From assembly GCA_020025595.1 (NCBI GenBank), contig JAHHRV010000014.1:1-47230 (forward strand): DNA of 47,230 nt, given 5' to 3'. Positions within the stretch are counted from its first letter, which is position 1. Each line of letters starts with the position of its first letter. Origin of the DNA: Oscillospiraceae bacterium. Its GTDB lineage: Bacteria; Bacillota; Clostridia; Oscillospirales; Oscillospiraceae. Positions 9,066-17,816 of the stretch are shown here, piece by piece. The notes under the pieces are model-generated. The model ran no database searches and was not told where the DNA came from. It worked only from the letters and a program-made list of their open reading frames with translations. The position numbers and the translations under genes were made by a program.

Positions 9066-10369
9066 ATAAAGTAACCGTAATCGGAGCCGGCCTGGCTGGT
9101 TCAGAGGCTGCATGGCAGCTGGCAAAGCGCGGTATTCAGGTTGAACTGATCGAGATGCGCCCTGCAAAGTCAAGTCCCGCTCACCATACGGCTGATTTTG
9201 CTGAATTGGTTTGCTCAAATTCCCTCAGAGGTGACCGCCTGGAAAATGCAGTTGGCCTTCTGAAAGAAGAACTGCGTCGGATGGGAAGCCTGATCCTTGA
9301 ATGTGCTGAGGCTACCCGGGTAGAAGCCGGCGGCGCACTGGCAGTGGATCGCCAGGGCTTTTCTGCTCTGGTCACTGAAAAGATCAAGAATCACCCGAAC
9401 ATCACGGTAACCTGCAAAGAAGTTACCGAAATGCCCGAAGGCTCTGTGATCGTGGCAACCGGCCCTCTGACCAGCGACGCCATGAGCGATGCCATTGGGG
9501 AGTACTTCGGTCAGACGGATTATCTGCACTTTTTTGACGCAGCCGCACCTCTGGTCACCGCTGAGAGCGTTGACATGGACCTTGCCTGGTGGCAGTCCCG
9601 CTATGACAGAGGCAATGCAGACTATGTCAACTGTGCCATGAATAGAGAAGAGTATGAGGCATTTATCAAGGAGCTGATTTCTGCAGAAGAAGCAGAGGTC
9701 CATGGCTTTGAAGATAAGAATGTCTTTGAAGGCTGTATGCCTGTGGAGGTCATGGCCCGCCGGGGCTTTGACACCCTTCGTTATGGCCCCCTGAAGCCTG
9801 TAGGTCTGGTGGACCCCAAAACCGGCAAGGAGCCCTATGCAGTTGTTCAGCTGCGCCAGGATAATGCGGCAAAGAGCGTCTACAACCTGGTTGGCTTCCA
9901 GACGCACCTGAAATTCGGTGAGCAGAAGCGGGTTTTCTCCATGATCCCTGCGCTGCGCAATGCAGAGTATGTTCGCTACGGCGTAATGCATCGCAATACA
10001 TTCCTGCGTTCCCCGAAGCTGCTGGATCAGTTCTATGCTGACCGCCGGAACCCTCTTGTTGCTTTTGCAGGCCAGATGACCGGCGTGGAGGGCTATGTTG
10101 AGTCCGCCGCATCCGGATTCCTGGCAGCGGTTGCCATGGCTGCAAAGGTTCAGGGAAAAGAGCCGGTGCATTTCCCCAAGGAAACTGCCATCGGCGCACT
10201 GGGACTGTATATCAGCGATGAGCGGATCACAGATTTCCAGCCGATGAATGTCAATTTCAGCATTATTGCACCGCTGGAGAAGCGTATTCGTAAGAAAGCG
10301 GAAAAGAATCTGGCAATTGCTCAGCGAAGCCTTGCGATTATCGATGAGCTGTTGGCACAGGGCCTGTAA
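9062..10369 (+). CDS. trmFO: methylenetetrahydrofolate-tRNA-(uracil-5-)-methyltransferase TrmFO
   Basis: TrmFO makes 5-methyluridine at position 54 of the tRNA T-loop, using methylenetetrahydrofolate and FADH2 rather than SAM. The 435-residue length is typical. The N-terminal dinucleotide fold reads VIGAGLAGSEAAWQLAKRG (residues 5-23), followed by ELIEMRP. The family block FAELVCSNSLRGD lies near 47-59 and VEVMARRGFDTLRYGPLKPVG near 228. The C-terminal GQMTGVEGYVESAASG near 338 closes the FAD site. The start overlaps topA by ATGA, matching the topA-gid order of Firmicutes. The NAD(P)-independent SAM enzyme TrmA is unlikely because of the flavin fold. Confidence 0.98.
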   Translation: MNKVTVIGAGLAGSEAAWQLAKRGIQVELIEMRPAKSSPAHHTADFAELVCSNSLRGDRLENAVGLLKEELRRMGSLILECAEATRVEAGGALAVDRQGFSALVTEKIKNHPNITVTCKEVTEMPEGSVIVATGPLTSDAMSDAIGEYFGQTDYLHFFDAAAPLVTAESVDMDLAWWQSRYDRGNADYVNCAMNREEYEAFIKELISAEEAEVHGFEDKNVFEGCMPVEVMARRGFDTLRYGPLKPVGLVDPKTGKEPYAVVQLRQDNAAKSVYNLVGFQTHLKFGEQKRVFSMIPALRNAEYVRYGVMHRNTFLRSPKLLDQFYADRRNPLVAFAGQMTGVEGYVESAASGFLAAVAMAAKVQGKEPVHFPKETAIGALGLYISDERITDFQPMNVNFSIIAPLEKRIRKKAEKNLAIAQRSLAIIDELLAQGL

Positions 10370-10387
10370 GGCGGAAAGAGGTGTGCT

Positions 10388-11428
10388 ATGAAGATTATAC
10401 TTGATGCAATGGGCGGAGATAACGCTCCGGAGGCGGCAGTCCTCGGCGCGCTGGACGCAGTAAAGGCTTTTGATACCGAGGTGACCCTCGTGGGCCGCGG
10501 GGAGGAAATTCTTGCGGTTCTGGAAAAGCATGGATATAACGACTTGCCCAAGGGCGTGGAAATTGCCAACGCAGATGATGTGGTTGATATGCACGACGAT
10601 CCCGGCACAGTGCTGCACAAGCGCAAGGGATCTTCCATGGTGGTTGGTCTGAAGGCACTGGCAGAGGGTCAGGGAGATGCATTTGTGTCTGCCGGCTCTA
10701 CCGGCGCACTGCTGACCGGCGCCACACTGGTGGTCAAGCGTGTAAAGGGAATTCGCCGTGCTGCAATGGCACCTTCTGTTCCGAATAAGACAGGCGGAAA
10801 GACCATTATTGTTGACTGCGGTGCCAATGCTGAATGTACGCCGGAGTTTTTGCTGCAGTTCGGTCTGGTGGGTTCTCTGTATGCAAAGAATACTCTGGGG
10901 GTTGCAAATCCTAAGGTCGGCCTGCTGAATATCGGCACGGAGGATTCCAAGGGAACGTCTCTGCAGCTGGAAGCATATGAGCTGCTGACCAAGGCAAAGG
11001 ATCAGGGGCTGATCAATTTTGTCGGCAATGTGGAGGCCCGTGATGTGCCTCTGGGAGCAGTAGATGTGGTGGTGTGCGACGGTTTTTCCGGCAATGTGCT
11101 GCTGAAATCCATCGAAGGAACCGCTATGTTCATGGGCTCCATGATCAAGAAAATGTTTAAGGCAAACGCAGCTACGATGTTTGGTGCCCTGCTGTGCAAG
11201 AGCGGCATCCGGAATATGATGAAGCTGATGGACTACCGTGAAATCGGTGGCACCCAGTTGCTGGGTATCAAAAAGCCTGTAATCAAGGCTCATGGCTCCT
11301 CTGACCGCTTGGCATTCTGCAATGCAGTGGGACAGGCGGTGACATCCGCCAGGAGCGATATTGCTCCGGAATTGGAGCAGATGCTCAAACAGGTAGCATC
11401 TGCCAAGGAGAGCGAGAATCATGATTAA
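10388..11428 (+). CDS. plsX: phosphate acyltransferase PlsX
   Basis: PlsX converts acyl-ACP to acyl-phosphate, the acyl donor for PlsY in phospholipid synthesis; it is a peripheral membrane enzyme. The 346-residue length is normal. The N-terminal DAMGGDNAPEAAVLGAL (residues 6-22) is diagnostic, with SAGSTGALLTGAT near 101, DCGANAECTPEFL near 145 and CDGFSGNVLLKS near 230. An AAAGAGGTG site precedes the ATG. The 3' end overlaps rnc by eight bases. In many Firmicutes acpP lies between plsX and rnc; here there is no room for it, so acyl carrier protein must be encoded elsewhere. Confidence 0.97.
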   Translation: MKIILDAMGGDNAPEAAVLGALDAVKAFDTEVTLVGRGEEILAVLEKHGYNDLPKGVEIANADDVVDMHDDPGTVLHKRKGSSMVVGLKALAEGQGDAFVSAGSTGALLTGATLVVKRVKGIRRAAMAPSVPNKTGGKTIIVDCGANAECTPEFLLQFGLVGSLYAKNTLGVANPKVGLLNIGTEDSKGTSLQLEAYELLTKAKDQGLINFVGNVEARDVPLGAVDVVVCDGFSGNVLLKSIEGTAMFMGSMIKKMFKANAATMFGALLCKSGIRNMMKLMDYREIGGTQLLGIKKPVIKAHGSSDRLAFCNAVGQAVTSARSDIAPELEQMLKQVASAKESENHD

Positions 11429-12101
11429 TGAATTGGAAAACGCAATTGGCTATCATTTTCGGAATGTGAGTCTGCTGGAAAATGCACTGACCCATTCCTC
11501 TTATGCCAATGAACGCTGGCACGACAGCCTGAGAAGCAACGAGAGACTGGAATTTCTGGGCGACTCGATTCTGGGTATGATCGTTGCAGACCACCTGTAC
11601 AGAAACTTCCCGGACAGACCGGAGGGCGAACTGACCCGTATGCGTGCGGATATGGTCTGCGAGCAGAGTCTGGCGGTGATTGCAAACCGGATCCATCTGG
11701 GAAAGCATCTGATGCTGGGACACGGCGAAGAGCAGGGAGGCGGCAGAAACCGCAACTCTATCCTTGCCGATGCAGTGGAATCCGTGATTGCAGCCTGCTA
11801 CCTGGACGGCGGCTATGATGCAGCACTGGGATTCATCAGAACCTTTGTGCTCAGCGATATCCCCGTGGTCAAATACCACAATGCAGACTACAAGACCACG
11901 CTGCAGGAGCGGGTCCAGCAGAAGAAGAATCAGGTGCTTACTTACCGGCTTACCGGTGAAGATGGCCCTGACCACGAAAAGCACTTCTGTGTGGAGGTTC
12001 TGCTCAATGGTGAATGTGTCGGAAACGGCACCGGAACCAGCAAAAAGCGCGCCGAGCAGGATGCTGCGCGGGTGGCTTTGGAGAAGTTATTCGGCATTTA
12101 A
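11421..12101 (+). CDS. rnc: ribonuclease III
   Basis: RNase III cuts double-stranded RNA, including the rRNA precursor stalks. The 226 residues comprise the endonuclease domain with signature ERLEFLGDSILGMIVADHLY (about 40-59) and the catalytic acidic residues in LADAVESVIAACYLDGG (about 114-130). A C-terminal double-stranded RNA-binding domain (about 155-225) begins with DYKTTLQERVQQ and ends GTGTSKKRAEQDAARVALEKL. It overlaps plsX by eight bases and is followed at once by a strong terminator, so it closes the topA-rnc transcript. smc follows under its own promoter, keeping the conserved rnc-smc-ftsY order. Confidence 0.98.
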   Translation: MINELENAIGYHFRNVSLLENALTHSSYANERWHDSLRSNERLEFLGDSILGMIVADHLYRNFPDRPEGELTRMRADMVCEQSLAVIANRIHLGKHLMLGHGEEQGGGRNRNSILADAVESVIAACYLDGGYDAALGFIRTFVLSDIPVVKYHNADYKTTLQERVQQKKNQVLTYRLTGEDGPDHEKHFCVEVLLNGECVGNGTGTSKKRAEQDAARVALEKLFGI

Positions 12102-12110
12102 CCGTAATAA

Positions 12111-12143
12111 AAAGCACTACTCGGGACGGAGTAGTGCTTTTTT
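12111..12143 (+). terminator. Rho-independent terminator after rnc
   Basis: AAAGCACTACT at 12111-12121 pairs perfectly with AGTAGTGCTTT at 12130-12140 around an eight-base loop, and a run of T continues to 12143. Confidence 0.93.
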
Positions 12144-12165
12144 GCATCTTGTTTCAAAGATTTTC

Positions 12166-12194
12166 TTGCAATTGCGGGGAATTGTTGGTAAAAT
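12166..12194 (+). promoter_or_regulatory. sigma-A-type promoter for smc and downstream genes
   Basis: TTGCAA at 12166-12171 and TAAAAT at 12189-12194 are separated by exactly 17 bases, directly after the rnc terminator. A start near 12201 would give a leader of under 30 bases before the GTG of smc. Confidence 0.8.
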
Positions 12195-12228
12195 AAACTG
12201 ATTCAATATAAAAATTTGAGGTTATGCT

Positions 12229-15200
12229 GTGTATCTGAAATCCTTGGAAGTTCAGGGCTTTAAGTCCTTCCCGGATAAGACGCTGATTCGCTTTGGCGGC
12301 GATATTACTGCCATTGTCGGACCCAACGGTTCCGGTAAATCGAATATTTCTGACGCAATCCTCTGGGTTATGGGTGAGCAGAGCAGCAAGACGCTGCGCG
12401 GTGCGAAAATGGAAGATGTCATTTTCGGCGGCACGCAGAAGCGTAATGCGGTGGGCTTTGCAGAGGCGACTTTGACGCTGGACAACACAGACCGTGCGCT
12501 TGCATACGATGCAGACGAAGTGATGGTGACTCGCCGTTACTACCGTTCCGGCGATTCGGAGTTCTATATCAATCGCCAGTCTGCCAGACTGAAAGACATT
12601 CATGAGATGTTCATGGATACCGGCTTGGGCCGAGAGGGTTATTCTAACATCGGACAGGGCAGAATTGATGAAATCCTGTCGTTAAAGAGCGGCGACCGCC
12701 GTGAAATCTTTGAAGAGGCGGCAGGTATTTCCAAATACCGCCACCGCAAAGAGGATACCGAGCGCAAGCTTGCCCATACAGAGGACAATCTGCTGCGTAT
12801 CGGTGATAAGGTATCCGAATTGGAGCTTCAGCTGGAACCGCTGAAGGTTCAGTCTGAAAAAGCAAAGAAGTTTCTGGAGCTGAAAGAAGAGTTGCAGGGA
12901 ATTGAGGTCGCAGTCTGGCTGGATACGCTGGACAAGCTGTCCGCAGCTGCCAAGAAGGCAGAAGAGGACTACGCCAGTGCTTCCTTCGTGCTGCAGCAGG
13001 CTCACGACGATCTGGATTCTCTGTACCGTCAGGCTGAAGAGTTTGGCGATACGCTCCGGGAAAAGGATGCCCAGCTGGACAGCGCCCGTGTGCAGGCCAA
13101 TATGCTTGAGGCGGCGCATCAGCAGATGCAGGGCCAGATGGCAGTGCTGCAGGGCAATGTGGATAACAACCACGCCAATGTGACCCGGATTCAGGAAGAG
13201 CTTGCCGGTCAGGACAACCGCAGCGGCGGAATCCAGAGCCAGATCGAGCAGTCCCGTGACCGGGTAAACGAGATCGATGCACAGCTGGAAAAAAACCGTC
13301 TGGAGCTGGATGAACTGAATCGCCAGCTGACATCCATGACAGCCAATGCTCAGGGCAGAACCAGACAGTTCCTGGAACTGCGTGCCCAGCAGACGACCCT
13401 GACTGCAGAAATTGCAGGCCGGGAAGCGGATGTTCGGGGCCTGGAAGAGAGTATGCGAACCTCTGCCCAGCGCAGCGACCAGCTGAGTGAAGATATTCAG
13501 GCTGGCAGCGGTCGGCGGACGGATGCAAAAGAATCTCTGGATGCTTGCAGAGCGTCCCTGAAAATTGCCCAGGATGAGGCAACTGCTGCGCAGAATACCA
13601 TTGCAGGCTTCCAGCTGCGGCAGAGCACCCGCCTGCAGAATCGGGATGAGCTGGCAAACGAAGTGCGCACCATGACGGCACAGCTGGATTCCATTCAGGC
13701 TCGCTTAAAGGTCTTTAGGGCCATGGAGCGGGATTTTGAAAACTATCAGAAGTCCGTCCGGCTTGTGATGCAGGAGGCCCAGAGAGGCAACCTTCGAAAC
13801 ATACACGGCCCGGTATCCCGGCTGATTCGTACGGATGACGCGTATACTGTGGCCATCGAAATCGCTTTAGGCGGCGCTATGCAGCAGATCGTCGTGGAGA
13901 CGGAGGCTGATGGTAAATCCGCCATCAATTACCTGAAGCGCAGCGGAAGCGGACGAGCAACATTCCTGCCCTTGAGCAATATCCAGGGCAGAACTCTGCA
14001 GGAATCCGGACTGAATCGGTGCCGCGGTTTCGTGGGCATCGCATCCGATCTGGTGGAAAGCGAAGGCCGCTACCGCGCAATTGTCGAGAATCTGCTGGGC
14101 AGAACGGTGATTGCTGAAGATATCGATGCAGCCATCGCTATGGCGAAACAGTACCGCAACCGCTTCAAGATCGTTACACTGGACGGTCAGGTCATGAACC
14201 CCGGCGGCTCCATGACAGGCGGTAGCGTGAATAAAGAGTCTGGCATTCTGTCCCGGGCAAATGAACTGGAAAAGCTAACGGCTCAGGAGCAGAAGCTCTC
14301 ACAGCAGAAAAACCAACGGGAGCAGGAGCTTCGGGAGGCCCAGCGGGGTGCAGACGAGGTGGAGTTCCAGCTGACGACTGCACGGGAACAGCTGCGTGAG
14401 GCAGAGGATCAGGTGCTGAGACTTCAGGGTCAGGAAAAACAGTATGAGATTTTGCTTCAGGCCGTGGAGGACGCCGATGCATCCGCTCAGCGGGAGCTGG
14501 ATGCCCTTCTGGCAAGACAGTCGGCAGACCAGCAGCGTTTGGCTGCGCAGCAGGCGAAGATCCAGGTCTTTACCCAGCAACTGGCCCAGACCAGTCAGAC
14601 TCTGACAGAGCTGGAAGGTCAGGAATCTGAAACCGTTCAGGCCACCAATGACCTGTCCGAGCGGATGACTCTCGTGAAGACCCAGAGTGCGGCTATGGAG
14701 GCAGAGCGCAGCACGGCGCTTGCCCACATCGAGGATCTGAAACAGCTTCAGCTGTCACTGGAGGGTGATCGCCGGCAAAAGCTGTCTGTGGTCGATGCCA
14801 TGAATGCCGATACTGCCAGACTGCAGGAGCAGATCGATGATCTGAAGCAGCGGCAGGAAGTCAACCGAAATGAAATTGAAGAAAGCCAGAGCCGTTTGAA
14901 ACTGGTGATGGCTGACCGAATCGATACAGAAGCAGCAAAGACCAAGGCTGAGCGCCTGTCTCAGGAAAAGAGCAAGGACATTCTGAATATGGAACGGGCC
15001 TGTGCGCTGCTGGAGCAGAAGAAGATGACCACCGCCATGGAAGAGCGGCAGATCATCGACAAGCTGTGGGACAGCTACGAGCTGACACCCGGCACGGCAC
15101 CTGAAAAGCGGGGACAGATCGAGTCCATTGCCGCAGGCAACCGCCGGATCGCAGAGCTGAAGCGAAAGATCTCCGGCTTGGGAACACCGAACCTCGGTGC

Positions 15201-15801
15201 CATCGAAGAATTTGCCCGTGTCAACGAGCGTTACAGCTATCTGGCAGGGCAGCGGGATGATGTGCTGACCTCCAAACGGGAGCTGGAAATCATCATCAAG
15301 GATATTACTCAGGAAATGACGACCATTTTCGTGGAGGAATTCCAGAAAATCGATCATTATTTCGGCCAGACCTTTGAAGAAATGTTTGGCGGCGGCAGGG
15401 GACAGCTGATTCTGGAAGATCCGGAGAACCCGCTGACCTGCGGCATTGAAATTCGGGTGCAGCCTCCCGGAAAGCAGGTCAAGACCATTACACTGCTGTC
15501 CGGCGGCGAGAAAGCATTCGTTGCAATTGCACTGTACTTTGCAATCCTGAAGGTTCGTCCGACACCGTTCTGCCTGCTTGACGAGATCGATGCGGCACTG
15601 GACGACCGGAATGTTGAACGGTTTGCAACCTACCTGCACAATCTGAGCCAGAAGACCCAGTTTATCGTGATCACACACCGGCGTGGTACCATGGAGGCTT
15701 CCGATGTTCTGTATGGTGTTACCATGCAGGAGCAGGGCGTTTCCAAGCTGCTGCGTCTGGATCTGAATCAGATGGAAGAGTATCTGGGAATTACGGAATG
15801 A
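12229..15801 (+). CDS. smc: chromosome segregation protein SMC
   Basis: SMC is the ATPase arm of the bacterial condensin (with ScpA/ScpB) that organises and segregates the chromosome. The 1190 residues show the Walker A motif GPNGSGKS (31-38), a first long coiled coil (about 165-520) and a hinge (about 525-665, GPVSRLIRTDDAYTVAIE to MTGGSVNKE). A return coiled coil follows, then the C-terminal signature LLSGGEKAF near 1089 and Walker B CLLDEIDAALD near 1114. The GTG start at 12229 is set by GAGG at 12218-12221 and by MYLKSLEVQGFKSF, which matches the family start. It is transcribed from its own promoter and followed after 13 bases by ftsY. Confidence 0.98.
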   Translation: MYLKSLEVQGFKSFPDKTLIRFGGDITAIVGPNGSGKSNISDAILWVMGEQSSKTLRGAKMEDVIFGGTQKRNAVGFAEATLTLDNTDRALAYDADEVMVTRRYYRSGDSEFYINRQSARLKDIHEMFMDTGLGREGYSNIGQGRIDEILSLKSGDRREIFEEAAGISKYRHRKEDTERKLAHTEDNLLRIGDKVSELELQLEPLKVQSEKAKKFLELKEELQGIEVAVWLDTLDKLSAAAKKAEEDYASASFVLQQAHDDLDSLYRQAEEFGDTLREKDAQLDSARVQANMLEAAHQQMQGQMAVLQGNVDNNHANVTRIQEELAGQDNRSGGIQSQIEQSRDRVNEIDAQLEKNRLELDELNRQLTSMTANAQGRTRQFLELRAQQTTLTAEIAGREADVRGLEESMRTSAQRSDQLSEDIQAGSGRRTDAKESLDACRASLKIAQDEATAAQNTIAGFQLRQSTRLQNRDELANEVRTMTAQLDSIQARLKVFRAMERDFENYQKSVRLVMQEAQRGNLRNIHGPVSRLIRTDDAYTVAIEIALGGAMQQIVVETEADGKSAINYLKRSGSGRATFLPLSNIQGRTLQESGLNRCRGFVGIASDLVESEGRYRAIVENLLGRTVIAEDIDAAIAMAKQYRNRFKIVTLDGQVMNPGGSMTGGSVNKESGILSRANELEKLTAQEQKLSQQKNQREQELREAQRGADEVEFQLTTAREQLREAEDQVLRLQGQEKQYEILLQAVEDADASAQRELDALLARQSADQQRLAAQQAKIQVFTQQLAQTSQTLTELEGQESETVQATNDLSERMTLVKTQSAAMEAERSTALAHIEDLKQLQLSLEGDRRQKLSVVDAMNADTARLQEQIDDLKQRQEVNRNEIEESQSRLKLVMADRIDTEAAKTKAERLSQEKSKDILNMERACALLEQKKMTTAMEERQIIDKLWDSYELTPGTAPEKRGQIESIAAGNRRIAELKRKISGLGTPNLGAIEEFARVNERYSYLAGQRDDVLTSKRELEIIIKDITQEMTTIFVEEFQKIDHYFGQTFEEMFGGGRGQLILEDPENPLTCGIEIRVQPPGKQVKTITLLSGGEKAFVAIALYFAILKVRPTPFCLLDEIDAALDDRNVERFATYLHNLSQKTQFIVITHRRGTMEASDVLYGVTMQEQGVSKLLRLDLNQMEEYLGITE

Positions 15802-15814
15802 TAGGAGAATCAAT

Positions 15815-16732
15815 ATGGGATTTTTCGACAAAATTAAAGAGGGCCTTTCCAAAACCAGAAAGGCAATGTCTGATACGCTGGACAGCGTTTTCGCCGGCTT
15901 TACAGAGATCGACGATGATTTCTATGACGAGCTGGAAGAGTGCCTGATCCTGGCAGACCTGGGCGTGGAGACTGCCACCAAGGCAACGGATGCGCTGAGA
16001 AAGTCCGTCCGTCAGAATCACCTGAAGACTACCGCAGAAGCCAAAGAAGCTTTGAAGGAAATTCTGGTAGAGATGCTCAGCGTGGGCGACAGCGCTCTGA
16101 ATCTGAGCACCAAGCCCGCTGTGGTTCTGGTAATCGGCGTCAACGGCGTGGGAAAGACCACCACCATCGGCAAGATTGCCACTCAGCTGACCAGGGAAGG
16201 CAAGAATGTCCTGCTGGTTGCAGGCGACACCTTCCGTGCAGCAGCCGCTGACCAGCTGGAGATCTGGGCGGACAGAGCAAAGTGCGACATTGTTCGCCAG
16301 CACGAGGGCGCAGATCCTGCGTCTGTGGTCTTTGACGGCATCCGTGCAGCCAAGGCCAGAAATGTGGATGTGATCATCTGTGACACAGCAGGCCGCCTGC
16401 ACAACAAGGCAAACCTGATGAACGAGCTGAACAAGATCAGCCGGATCATCGACCGGGAACTGCCCGAAGCCAGCAAGGAAGTGCTGCTGGTTCTGGATGG
16501 CACCACCGGCCAGAACGGTCTGATCCAGGCCAAGCAGTTCAAGGAAATTGCCGGCGTAACTGCAATTGCACTGACCAAGCTGGACGGTACTGCCAAGGGT
16601 GGCATCGTGATTGCTGTTGCAGATGCACTGCAGATTCCGGTGAAGTATATCGGCGTAGGCGAGCAGGCAGACGATCTGATGGTCTTTGAGCCGAAGCCCT
16701 TTGTGGATGCATTGCTGCAGGAGGCAGAGTAA
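15815..16732 (+). CDS. ftsY: signal recognition particle receptor FtsY
   Basis: FtsY is the membrane-associated GTPase that receives the SRP-ribosome complex and hands it to the Sec translocon. The 305 residues consist almost only of the NG domains: a helical N domain (1-100), then G1 GVNGVGKTTTIGK (about 107-119), AGDTFRAAAADQL near 138, G3 DTAGRLHNK near 190 and TKLDGTAKGG near 252. The long acidic A domain of enteric FtsY is absent; instead a short amphipathic start (MGFFDKIKEGLSKT) probably binds the membrane, which is usual in Firmicutes. The distance to smc is 13 bases and to rdgB one base. Confidence 0.98.
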   Translation: MGFFDKIKEGLSKTRKAMSDTLDSVFAGFTEIDDDFYDELEECLILADLGVETATKATDALRKSVRQNHLKTTAEAKEALKEILVEMLSVGDSALNLSTKPAVVLVIGVNGVGKTTTIGKIATQLTREGKNVLLVAGDTFRAAAADQLEIWADRAKCDIVRQHEGADPASVVFDGIRAAKARNVDVIICDTAGRLHNKANLMNELNKISRIIDRELPEASKEVLLVLDGTTGQNGLIQAKQFKEIAGVTAIALTKLDGTAKGGIVIAVADALQIPVKYIGVGEQADDLMVFEPKPFVDALLQEAE

Positions 16733-16733
16733 T

Positions 16734-17339
16734 ATGAAAGTTGTATTGGCTAGTAAGAATCCGCACAAACTGGTAGAGATCAGCGCTATTTTGAAAAAGC
16801 TGGACATCGAACTGGTACTGCAGTCGGATCTGGGCATCGATGTGGATGTGGAGGAGACCGGCACCACCTTTGAGGAGAATTCCTTCCTGAAGGCTGATGC
16901 TGTGATGCGGGCCAGCGGTATGCCTGCACTGGCGGATGATTCCGGCATTGCGGTGGATGCGCTGAACGGTGAGCCTGGTATTTATTCTGCACGGTACGGC
17001 TTTGACGAAAGTCTCAACGACCACGACAGAATGATGCTGCTGCTGAAGAACACCGAAAATGTGCCGGACGACCAGCGTCAGGCCAAGTTCGTGTGCGTGA
17101 TTACACTGGTGATGCCTGACGGCCGGAAGGTTCAGGCACGCGGAGAAGTTCATGGTATGCTGTTAAGAGAACCGGTGGGAGAGAACGGCTTCGGTTATGA
17201 CCCGATTTTCTTCTATCCGCCTCTGAATTGCGGATTTGCACAGCTGCCTCCCGAGGAGAAGAACAAGGTTTCTCACCGGGCAAGAGCATTGGATTTGTTT
17301 TATCAGAAGTTAAAGGAGTTTGATTATGCTGACAAGTAA
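16734..17339 (+). CDS. rdgB: XTP/dITP diphosphatase (RdgB/HAM1 family)
   Basis: This pyrophosphatase hydrolyses XTP, ITP and dITP to monophosphates, keeping deaminated purines out of nucleic acids. I chose the ATG at 16734, which follows the ftsY stop by one base and has CAGGAGG upstream; the open frame further upstream lies inside ftsY. That leaves 201 residues. Family motifs are the N-terminal VLASKNPHKLVEI (residues 3-15), the metal-binding ETGTTFEENSFLKA near 40, ADDSGIAVDAL near 68, GEPGIYSARYG near 79, GENGFGYDPIFF near 149 and SHRARAL near 181. The yhbY start lies inside its last codons. Confidence 0.95.
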   Translation: MKVVLASKNPHKLVEISAILKKLDIELVLQSDLGIDVDVEETGTTFEENSFLKADAVMRASGMPALADDSGIAVDALNGEPGIYSARYGFDESLNDHDRMMLLLKNTENVPDDQRQAKFVCVITLVMPDGRKVQARGEVHGMLLREPVGENGFGYDPIFFYPPLNCGFAQLPPEEKNKVSHRARALDLFYQKLKEFDYADK

Positions 17340-17793
17340 GGAACGGGCAGCACTGCGTGCCCAGGCCAATTCTTTAGATACCACTTTGATCGTGGGTAAG
17401 AGCGGTATCAGCGATGCGCTGATCGCCGATGTGGAGATCCAGCTGGACAACCGGGAGCTCGTCAAGGGCAAGGTCCTGGAGACTGCTATGCTTTCTCCCA
17501 GAGAAGCAAGTGAAGCAATCTGTGAAGCTACCGGCGCTGACGGCATCAGCGTGGTGGGCAATAAGTTTGTTATTTACCGCCTGAGCCAGAAGCTGCAGGA
17601 ACAGCGCAATCAGGTTGGCCGTGCAAAGAATAAGACGGTCTCTGTGGCCAATTCCAACCCTGTGCGCAGGGGTGCAAAGGCTCGCCGCATGAGTGCAAAG
17701 GCTGAGCGTGAGCGCCGGAATGACTATTTCCGTCAGCAGGCAATTGATCGTGCCATCGAAAGAGAAAAGGAAAAAGCACTGCGCAGCGAGTAA
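17326..17793 (+). CDS. yhbY: YhbY-type CRM-domain RNA-binding protein with basic C-terminal extension
   Basis: CRM/YhbY proteins bind pre-50S ribosomal particles. The start is the ATG at 17326, seven bases after AAAGGAG; a TTG two codons earlier is possible. It overlaps the end of rdgB by 14 bases. Residues 1-95 form the CRM fold with LTSKERAALRAQA, the loop VGKSGISDALI and ending SVVGNKFVIYRLS. YhbY is normally about 97 residues; this protein has 155, and the extra 60 residues are strongly basic and helical (NPVRRGAKARRMSAKAERE onward). The following nadD-yqeK and rsfS genes match the yqeI-nadD-yqeK-rsfS order of Firmicutes and support a ribosome-assembly role. Confidence 0.9.
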   Translation: MLTSKERAALRAQANSLDTTLIVGKSGISDALIADVEIQLDNRELVKGKVLETAMLSPREASEAICEATGADGISVVGNKFVIYRLSQKLQEQRNQVGRAKNKTVSVANSNPVRRGAKARRMSAKAERERRNDYFRQQAIDRAIEREKEKALRSE

Positions 17794-17816
17794 GCTGAAC
17801 ATAAGGGGGAACGGTT

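Noticed and set aside
6540..9218. Very long open frame on the minus strand opposite topA
   Set aside because: It mirrors topA codon for codon, lacks any recognisable domain and has no ribosome binding site. Biased codon use (CTG, GAG, AAG) keeps the opposite frame free of stops.
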